DNA from: Abelmoschus esculentus
Taxonomy: Eukaryota; Streptophyta; Magnoliopsida; Malvales; Malvaceae
Direction: 5' to 3'
DNA length: 64,000 nt
Assembly: GCA_035048815.1 (NCBI GenBank)
Contig: JAUCBN010000022.1
Coordinates: 16,286,501-16,350,500, forward strand
Every line of letters starts with the position of its first letter. Position 1 is the stretch's first letter. The translations under genes were made by a program, and so were the position numbers. The notes beneath the pieces were generated by a model. It was not told the origin of the DNA and did no database searches. It worked only from the letters and a program-made list of their open reading frames with translations. Below, one piece after another: positions 56,825-64,000 of this stretch.

Positions 56825-57133
56825 TTAAACCCAAAGGGCTCCGACCCGTCTGAGCGTCGGGATCAAGGACCGATTGAGATGAAGACTCATGACCTCGTTG
56901 GCTCCACCGACAAGTTCCCCGCCGATGAACACGGCCGGAACTGAAGGGCTACAACCGAGTCTCAAAAGAGCTTGTTCGAGTTCGCGTCCTCTAGGCATCT
57001 CGTCGAGCTCATAGACCGTGGGGTTGGCTCCGAATTCGTAGAAAAGGGTCTTGATCGTATGGCACATGCAGCAAGAACTCTTGCTGAAGATCACCACCGG
57101 CCTCTCGGACGCCAATTTCGTCACCTTCTCCAT
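56825..57133 (-). CDS. CC-type (class III) glutaredoxin
   Basis: An intact single-exon gene of 102 codons, the usual size for the short plant CC-type group. The active site CCMC is at residues 21-24 (SSCCMCH). Cis-proline SVPAVFIGG is at Pro66, the glutathione-site GG at 71-72, and LVGGANEVMSLH at 74-85. The C-terminus ALWV corresponds to the ALWL-type motif through which ROXY-like glutaredoxins bind TGA transcription factors. These proteins act in the nucleus and cytosol in redox and developmental or stress signalling. A CCMC site fits the GRXC11-C14 group, but a specific name is not justified. No in-frame ATG extends it; the next upstream minus-strand codons are leader sequence. Confidence 0.93.
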   Translation of the reverse strand: MEKVTKLASERPVVIFSKSSCCMCHTIKTLFYEFGANPTVYELDEMPRGRELEQALLRLGCSPSVPAVFIGGELVGGANEVMSLHLNRSLIPTLRRVGALWV

Positions 57134-57243
57134 CGATTACGTTACCGGAACAACAATGCACCGAAAAAAAAAGATTTGGTTTGTTTTTGTTGTTGATGAT
57201 GAGCTTGTGAGGTGTGCTTTGAAGGTGCACCAATTGACAATGA

Positions 57244-57251
57244 TTTATATA
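57244..57251 (-). promoter_or_regulatory. TATA box of the glutaredoxin gene
   Basis: On the minus strand CCTATATAAATC lies about 110 bp upstream of the ATG (57133), giving a leader of about 80 nt, normal for this gene type. Confidence 0.6.
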
Positions 57252-57299
57252 GGCGAAAATGTGGCGTTTGGTCGATTGATCGAAAACGAAAGAATGTTC

Positions 57300-57862
57300 G
57301 ATTAGGGATTAGGGTCGGTTTCGAATACCACTGTTTTTCTCTCTTAGATCATCCATGGAAACCAACAAAGGGACCAGCACCATTGCAATGGAAAATGAAA
57401 TTCCATGATCTCGAATCTCTTTTCTTTTCCCCATTTTTTTATTACATACGGAAATGAAAGGCGACATGTACTTTGTACGGGTTGAGACATTATCATGTTT
57501 TTTAGGACATAATCTGATAAGGAATGCATGAACTAGTTAAGCTAAATTTCGAGTTTACGAGCAAACCATGTCTTGTATAGGAGAAATTATATCGATTAAG
57601 CTTCGATTTTTCTCGAATTTTCGGGTTCGAATAGTTTTCGTGTATTCATTTTTGATGTAATAATGTATGTTGTGGTTATCATGGAGGGCATCTTGCTAAG
57701 GTGGAGAAAGCAATGTAGGATTTATCCAATTGGGACCTTTCCTTTGTTGTTTGTTATAATCAAAGGAAAGGGTATAAATTCCCATTTAAAAAGAAAATAG
57801 AAAGATATATGAAGGAGAGATAAGAAGAGTGAGGAGAAAAATACTGAATATATATGAGATAT
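57300..57862. other. Glutaredoxin upstream region
   Basis: Moderately complex sequence to about 57500, probably promoter, then AT-rich DNA. No gene; open frames here are short and have no recognisable content. Confidence 0.45.
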
Positions 57863-58075
57863 GATCGAGTTATACCGTGTAAAATTCTCTAAGTTTTATA
57901 CGTTTTTTGAATCACTGAAAATTAAAATAGATGGTTCAGATTAACATTCAATTATGGGAAGATTATCACATGAAAAAAAAATATAAGAAATTAATCTGAA
58001 TCATTCGTTTCAGTCATTCAACGATTCAAAAGTCGTACAAAACTTAAAAAAGTTTTACACTGCACAACTTGATCT
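57863..58075. mobile_element. MITE of the GATCAAATTATACC family, 213 bp
   Basis: The ends GATCGAGTTATACCGTGTAAAA and the complement of TTTTACACTGCACAACTTGATC pair. An inner GAATCACTGAAAATT/AGTCATTCAACGATTC pair adds to it. It belongs to the family of 54644-55620 and 55644-55836. Confidence 0.75.
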
Positions 58076-58101
58076 ATTATTATTATTATTATTATTATTA
58101 T
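58075..58101. repeat. (TTA)n microsatellite
   Basis: Nine consecutive TTA/ATT units directly after the MITE. Confidence 0.9.
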
Positions 58102-58659
58102 ATAACGTGGGATTTTTACTAAAAATACAAAACACAATGTATATTCTTTGTCAATAAGAGAATGCAAATCTTGAAACCGTTTGATATGATAAGATTTTGT
58201 ATATATACCACAATATCTTATTCTTTTTCGCTCGAGTCACTCGATCTTAATTATTTTATTAATTAATAAATTAAATTAAAAAAATGTATTAATCAACTCG
58301 AAATTGTCGGATTTAAGAATAATAAATTGCTTGTTAAGATCTTTTACTCTGGTGATATAATGAGAAAATTTGAATTATGATGGTCAATTTTTTAAAAATA
58401 ATGTTAAATTTAAATTATGATATTTGAATTTAAAAAGTTGAATCGTTTAATTAGTGTATTAATTTCTTATTTATATAGATTTTAATGCATCAATAATTTG
58501 TAATATATAGTTTTTATATTGGGGCATTTTCAATTAAAGTGGTCGTGCATGGATATAATATTTGATTTAAAATAATTTTAGATTTTTTTTATAAAGAAGA
58601 GTTGTGAAATTAAAATAAAAAATATATCCAGACATTGTTGGATTAAAATTCAATAATAG
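58102..58659. other. AT-rich intergenic DNA, no gene seen
   Basis: No open frame or repeat structure of note before the LTR element. Confidence 0.5.
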
Positions 58660-59102
58660 TGGACACATATGTATAATGTATATTGCTATTATAAAATTTA
58701 ACACGTAATTAAGTGACCAATTATGTTACACGTGTTATAGGTATTAAATTATCATGGAATTAAAAGTGTAGATACCATAAGGTGTATTTATAATTTGATG
58801 AGGGACAGAGTTATAAATACTTCAGAGTTGATTATTAAATCAACTACTAGTTGGTTATTAAATCAACTATATAAAGGGGTTATGGTCCCAAGAATTAGGT
58901 CAACTTGCATATCTCTTTTCCCCGTTTGAGAGTTGTGCTGTGAGAGAAAACCTAACTTCTTGGAAGATCAAACCTTCTAGAAAAACTCTATCGATTAATT
59001 CAGGTACGCTTCCGCATTCAGTTTATTTATTTTATTGTTCTTGATGATTTGACATATAGATCTTGGGTTTATATTCGTATCGAATATATTTTAATCCTAA
59101 CA
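58660..59102 (+). repeat. 5' LTR of the small LTR element
   Basis: TATATAAA lies at 58868-58875, preceded by two copies of TTGGTTATTAAATCAACTA-like sequence. The copy at 60490-60933 is nearly identical. Confidence 0.88.
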
Positions 59103-59609
59103 AGTGATATCAGAGCCAGAATTATGTCAATTCATTGAGATCATAAGTTTTGGGTTTTAATTTATTGATATGATCTAAAATTAAATATAATTTTACGGAT
59201 TATTTACTTTGATATGGTTTTATAATTAATCGTATGAGATTAAATTATATATCTGTCGTATTTTAAGAACAAATCAATTTGATTTATTTTCTATGATTTT
59301 ATTTTGGGTTTTCGCCAATCCGGTTGTTTTTCTTTTTCTAATGGATTAACATTAATTGTTTTACGATAAATATATATTTTCGTTGATTCAGTTTGGTTTT
59401 ATGTCCATGGGTTTGAATCGATTAATTAAGAAATCATAGAAATCAATCTAGATTATATATGAAGATTAAGTTTTGTCTGCATGAAAATTTATTTAATTTT
59501 TTTGGGTTGCTATTAATTGGAAATTAAATTTTAAGTTTGGATTCCAATTACTTCGATAGTAACATATTTACTTTATTTTTATGAAATATATATTTTAAAT
59601 ATATTTTAT

Positions 59610-59855
59610 TTAAATTATATGTTTAATTTGGTTGGATCAAAATTTTAGTTTTGATCATTGGATATTAAGTTAAATTCGGTTAGATCAAAATTTTAGTTTT
59701 GATCATTGGTATTAAGCTAAATTCGGTTAGATCAAAATTTTAGTTTTGATCATTGTTATTAAGTTAAATTCGGTTAGATCAAAATTTTAGTTTTGATCAT
59801 TGATATTAAGTTAAATTCGGTTAGATCAAAATTTTAGTTTTGGTCATTAATAATA
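59610..59855. repeat. Five-copy 53-54 bp palindromic tandem array
   Basis: The unit AAATTCGGTTAGATCAAAA continuing TTTTAGTTTTGATCATT then GNTATTAAGTT recurs five times in 59620-59850, with decayed relatives at about 60040 and 60115. Each unit contains GATCAAAA and TTTTGATC as inverted 8-mers around a 6-base centre, so it could fold. Confidence 0.88.
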
Positions 59856-60489
59856 AAGAAAAATGTAATTAATTTCAGCTTTGTCATGATAAATTTATCA
59901 TGATTCAAAAAAAATTATATTCAGGTTAGCTATTAAAGCTTTATATTCGGTTTATGTCTATTAAGTTATGATTGAATGATCTTTTGACATGTTACTTTTA
60001 AAGTATATTGTTACTTTATGTAATTTACTTGGTTAACATATTCAGTATTTAGTTTTGATCATATGTTATTTTGGATTATAAAATATATATTTGGTATTAA
60101 TATATTCAATTTGGTTTAATCAAAAATTTATTTTTGATTATTATATTATTATGATTATATTAAAGTTTCAAGTAATTATTATACGGATTACTCATTTGTA
60201 TGATATTTTTGTATTTTGCTTTTAGTTAAAGATTAAATGTTTTGATCGAATTTATTTTTGGTAAAAACATATTTAAGGAATTTTTGAAGAACAGTCAAAG
60301 ATTTTGGTTATTTGGATTCTGATAGCCCCATTAAGACAACCTTAATTTGGTTTATTTTGAAAACTCTAGTGTTATCAGAAATTTCAACTTTGTCTGTTAT
60401 AAATATTAAGTTTGAATATTGGTATATTTATGTTATATATTTTAAGATAAATTAATTGAAGCATTAAGTCACCAAAGTGATCTTTATTG

Positions 60490-60933
60490 TGGGCATATAT
60501 GTATAATATATATTGCTATTATAAAATTTAACATGTAATTAAGTGACTAATTATGTTACACGTGTTATAGGTATTAAATTATCATGAAATTAAAAGTGTA
60601 GATACCATAAGGTGTATTTATAATTTGATGAGGGGCAAAGTTATAAATACTTAAGAGTTGGTTATTAAATCAACTACTAGTTGGTTATTAAATCAACTAT
60701 ATAAAGGGGTCATGGTCCTCAAGAATTAGGTCAACTTGCATATCTCTTTTCCCCGTCTGAGAGTTGTGCTGCAAGAGAAAACCTAATTTCTTGGAAGATC
60801 AAACCTTCTAGAAAAACTCTATCGATTAATTCAGGTATGCTTCCGCATTCAGTTTATTTATTTTATTGTTCTTGATGATTTAACATATAGATCTTGGGTT
60901 TATATTCGTATTGAATATATTTTAATTCTAATA
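60490..60933 (+). repeat. 3' LTR of the small LTR element
   Basis: Copy of 58660-59102 with few substitutions and a 1-bp length difference. TATATAAA at 60698-60705. Confidence 0.88.
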
Positions 60934-62674
60934 AGACATTTGGAACAAAATCTCCAAGAGATCAACCAAAGAGAATTATGTCTCATCCATTGTAAGTGCG
61001 GCAGATGATGAAATTTTCATGTATCTTATCGGAGAAATTACATTATGAGTTATTTTTATTATATTATTTATGGATTAGTTAATTAAAAATATTTATTTAA
61101 TTATTTTTTATTTTATTATTTTTATCAAGTGAATTTTTATTAATATTTACTGTAAATTAAGTTTAAAAAGAGTTTTTAACAAGTAAAGATTCACTTGATA
61201 AAAATGATGAGGTGAAAAAATAATTAAATTAATACTTTTAATTGGTTGGTCTCATGGATAACGTAGCAAGAATGTCCCATAATATAATTTTTTCCTGTAT
61301 CGAGGGATGATAGATAAGTATAATTTTATAAATTTTATATTGTATTTATTTTAGTTAGAGTACGAATAAGTATAAGTTTAATAGATAATAAGCGGATATA
61401 TATGTAAAATTCATATTTGTCATGAGCGGCAAGTAATAGATTTAAGATCTTACTTACATTATATCTATCCGCATCCACTATTCACGCCTACTAACTATCC
61501 ACTATATAAATTTTAGATCTTTATGAATTTAGGAATAAGTTCATAGACTATTATATAAATCTTAAGATTTTAAATGATTTATCTTATAATTTAACCAAAT
61601 CTTAAGGTATAAATATTCTTTAAAATTGTCTACCTATTCTAGTTACTGAGTTATAATTAATAAAATTTATATCAGCATAAATGTGTTTTAGTTAAGTTAA
61701 TTATAGTTACTAAGTTAATTGTAGTTAAATTTATATAGATATAAATGTATTATATATACACTTGATCAATCAATAAAATACGTAAAATTTTACTCTTCTT
61801 TACACAAGTCTATAGTTTACTGTTACATAATTCGATATTAACGGTTGCTTGTCAGGCGGGTGCGAGAGAGTACGAATTGAGTCGTAGGTATACAATTAGA
61901 TAATGAATCTAAGATAAATTTAAAAATTTAGACAGATAAAGATATCGGAAGGGATATTGGCATCCGCCTCAATCATTTACCGTCCCTAATAATATGAGTA
62001 TAAATTTTCTACCTCCTAACCTTGTCTCTTTTCATGCTTCATGATAAAAAAAATTAAAAATTAAATTCTAAACTTAAAACCCCTAAATTTTAACTTCCTA
62101 AACCTTACACCTTTAAAATACACCTTATTCTTAATTACTTATATCTAACTACAATTATTAACCTTGAACCATAAACTCTAAACCTATTAATTTAAAATAG
62201 AGACATCAATAAAAACATGATTAAAAGTAGACGATTTACACCATAATTATATTTTAAGAAATTATTTTTTTAATATTTCTAACTTTAATCATAAATGTGT
62301 TTAGTTTCGTATATACTTGAAACTAATTTTCATAAATATTTCTAACTATTTTATTAAATAAAAATAGAAATTTAAAAATTGAATATATATTTTAGTAGAA
62401 TATAAATTTGTCTTGAATACTCACATCTAGACCATGTATATATATATGCCTTTTCTAGAAAAATCCAGCAAATTTTTCCATAGTTCTTCAATTTTCTTCT
62501 CACATCAGTTGGAACTTGGAATCTTGTTTTCCTTTTTTTAATTATTATCCTTATATTGTTTATACGAGACTTAGTTTTAAGGTTTAACGTTACGATTTAT
62601 GATTTAAATAGAAGGTTTAAAAATTTTAAATTATAGTTAAAATTTACGGTTTATGATTTATAATATTGAATAAT
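60934..62674. other. AT-rich intergenic DNA, no gene seen
   Basis: A short remnant of the TTTTACA-type MITE family is near 61780-61812, and the dispersed repeat shared with 18960-19110 lies at about 62090-62240. No coding content. Confidence 0.5.
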
Positions 62675-63408
62675 TAAAGGTGATCATAGTAGATTAACTG
62701 TACTGTTTAATTTAAACGGTCGGTTAATTGTACCGTTTAATCTAAACGGTCGGTTAACTGTTATAACAGTTATTAAATATTATTAACCGTAACCTAACCA
62801 TTAAAAAAGTTTACCCGCTACAGTTAACTGTTAAGATGCAGTTAACCAACGATTCGGTTATAGGTTAACCTATAATCTATTATAATTTTTTTTATCACAT
62901 GTTCATTTATTTTTAGAGAATAATATAATTATCCCGCATGATAAATAATCTATTAAAAATTTTATAAAATTATTTAAATAAAGATATTTTAATAACTTAC
63001 GCCATAATTAAAAAATACTTAAATACTATAAAATTTTATCATAAGACAAAATACACAAATTTCATAATATTTTAAAGTTCAAAAAGTTTACAACACATGA
63101 CATTGTAGCAATACATCATTAAATTTCAAAATATTAAAATCATCTAAAGTTTTATAGATAATTTTTTAAATCACCGTCGAAGTTTAAAAATTTATCTTAT
63201 ATTTTAAATATATATATAAATAATTTAATAACGGTTAACCGATAGGTTAACATTTAATCAAAATTCATAACTGAACCGTAACCATTAACTATCACTTTTC
63301 ATGGTTTAGTTAACCGAAATTTTTTATTTTTAACAATTTGATTAATTAACCTTGTAAAATATGACGGTTACATCGATTAACGGTTACGATTAAATTTGAA
63401 CACCCCTA
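62675..63408. mobile_element. hAT-like MITE, 734 bp
   Basis: The right end, complemented, begins TAGGGGTGTTCAAATTTAATC; the left end TAAAGGTGATCATAGTAGATT is a diverged partner. Flanking 8-mers TGAATAAT (62667-62674) and AAAATAAT (63409-63416) match at six of eight. The interior has many CGGTTAACTG/CGGTTAATTG motifs in both orientations. Non-coding. Confidence 0.65.
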
Positions 63409-64000
63409 AAAATAATATGGTTAGAGATTTAGGTCTAAACCTATAAACTTTAATTTCTAACCCTAATCCATTAATTCTAAACCAGTTACCCTAAATTCAA
63501 TCTTTAAACCCTAAAATGTAAACCTAAACCTTAAAACTAAGATGCTTATAAAAACTTTTGCTTTCACCACCTATGTATGGAATGTTTATCAATAATTTTT
63601 TTGTTTAACCGCCTATAATAGACTCATTAATTGATTAATTTAGATCAAAATTTACAAATAATGAATGTAGGGATGACCTTCCTGGTGCAGTTTCTTCATT
63701 AACAACAACATAATTCAAACTCTTGTAGGATGGTTTGGATACATTCCAACATACATATACATATAAATAAATATTATTTTGGAAAATTACCTAATTAAAA
63801 AAAATAATCTTAGAGTTTTTTCTCTTTTGCAATATTCTTTAGGTTTTCTCTTCTTGCTGTCATCGTTCTTCATCTCTTTTATTTTCTAATCGGTGGTCGA
63901 CAATTAATTTTATATTAGTTATCGACCACCGGATTTCTATTATTCTTTTTTTTTTTATTTTTTATATGTTAATAAGAATTTCTGCCTTCATGGCAAGCGT
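63409..64000. other. Intergenic DNA to the window edge, no gene seen
   Basis: It includes a CTAAACCCTAA-rich stretch (63430-63540) like that at 18960, then pyrimidine-rich sequence (63815-63960) containing ATCGGTGGTCGA and its mirror ATCGACCACCG (63890-63933), a small inverted repeat. Confidence 0.45.

Larger units (their letters stand above)
58660..60933 (+). mobile_element. Small non-autonomous LTR element, 2.27 kb
   Basis: Direct repeats of 443 bp (58660-59102) and 444 bp (60490-60933) start TGG and end TAACA/TAATA. AGTGATATCAGAGCC follows the first at 59103-59117, a slightly changed initiator tRNA-Met primer site, so a Copia-type parent is likely. Internal DNA is only 1.39 kb, has no coding capacity and contains the 54-bp repeat array. 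Both LTRs carry a TATATAAA box. It is between TRIM and LARD size classes. No clear target duplication could be read. Confidence 0.85.

Noticed and set aside
56972..57305. Plus-strand ORFs across the glutaredoxin gene
   Set aside because: Antisense shadows of an intact, clearly recognisable minus-strand gene.
59610..59855. CRISPR-like array of repeats
   Set aside because: The units are head-to-tail without unique spacers, inside a plant LTR element. CRISPR does not occur in plant nuclear DNA.

Overview
The window is plant nuclear DNA, very AT-rich. It shows spliced eudicot-type genes, plant LTR retrotransposons, a plant LINE, a MULE and many MITEs. The host genes and the style of the repeats suggest a rosid, most likely Malvaceae (cotton/cacao group), but that placement is inference. 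Only two host genes look intact: an SNF4/KIN-betagamma gene of the SnRK1 kinase complex (+ strand, 48.7-53.1 kb) and a single-exon CC-type glutaredoxin (- strand, 56.8-57.1 kb). A truncated AP2/ERF transcription-factor pseudogene lies between them. The rest is mostly nested transposable elements and their decayed remains.

Layout. 0-3.2 kb: AT-rich DNA with MITEs, including a 274-bp foldback and a 495-bp hAT-like MITE with an 8-bp duplication. 3.5-8.7 kb: a foldback element split by a degenerate Copia element (3872-8323) with 251/250-bp LTRs and TATTT duplications. 9.3-18.9 kb: a full-length but decayed LINE bounded by a perfect 23-bp target-site duplication; its 5' region is about 4.4 kb long, holds seven 141-bp tandem repeats and appears to be interrupted by an LTR-like segment. 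19-24 kb: a degenerate minisatellite, then the 5' LTR and gag of a truncated Copia element whose LTR is itself split by a 1.28-kb foldback. 25-32.5 kb: a MULE with a MuDR-type transposase on + and a plant-mobile-domain (PMD) gene on -, multiple GGCGTTAT/ATAACGCC palindromes near both ends, and a solo LTR of the neighbouring Copia family inside it. 35.1-48.0 kb: a complete 12.88-kb Gypsy (Tat-like) element with 2.9-kb LTRs and ATATA duplications; it carries only upstream ORF/gag sequence and no recognisable pol. It ends about 0.7 kb upstream of the SNF4 start codon. 53.6-58.1 kb: hAT-like and foldback MITEs around the ERF pseudogene and glutaredoxin. 58.7-60.9 kb: a 2.27-kb non-autonomous LTR element with 443/444-bp LTRs and an internal array of palindromic 54-bp repeats. 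62.7-63.4 kb: another hAT-like MITE.

The SNF4 protein would be a structural/regulatory subunit of SnRK1 (energy signalling). The glutaredoxin would act in redox/TGA-factor regulation. The two are simply neighbours, and nothing links them functionally. Transposon genes are broken by stops, many of the TGG-to-TAG/TGA or CAG-to-TAG kind expected from decay of methylated DNA. No CRISPR arrays, operons or confident tRNA/rRNA genes were seen.
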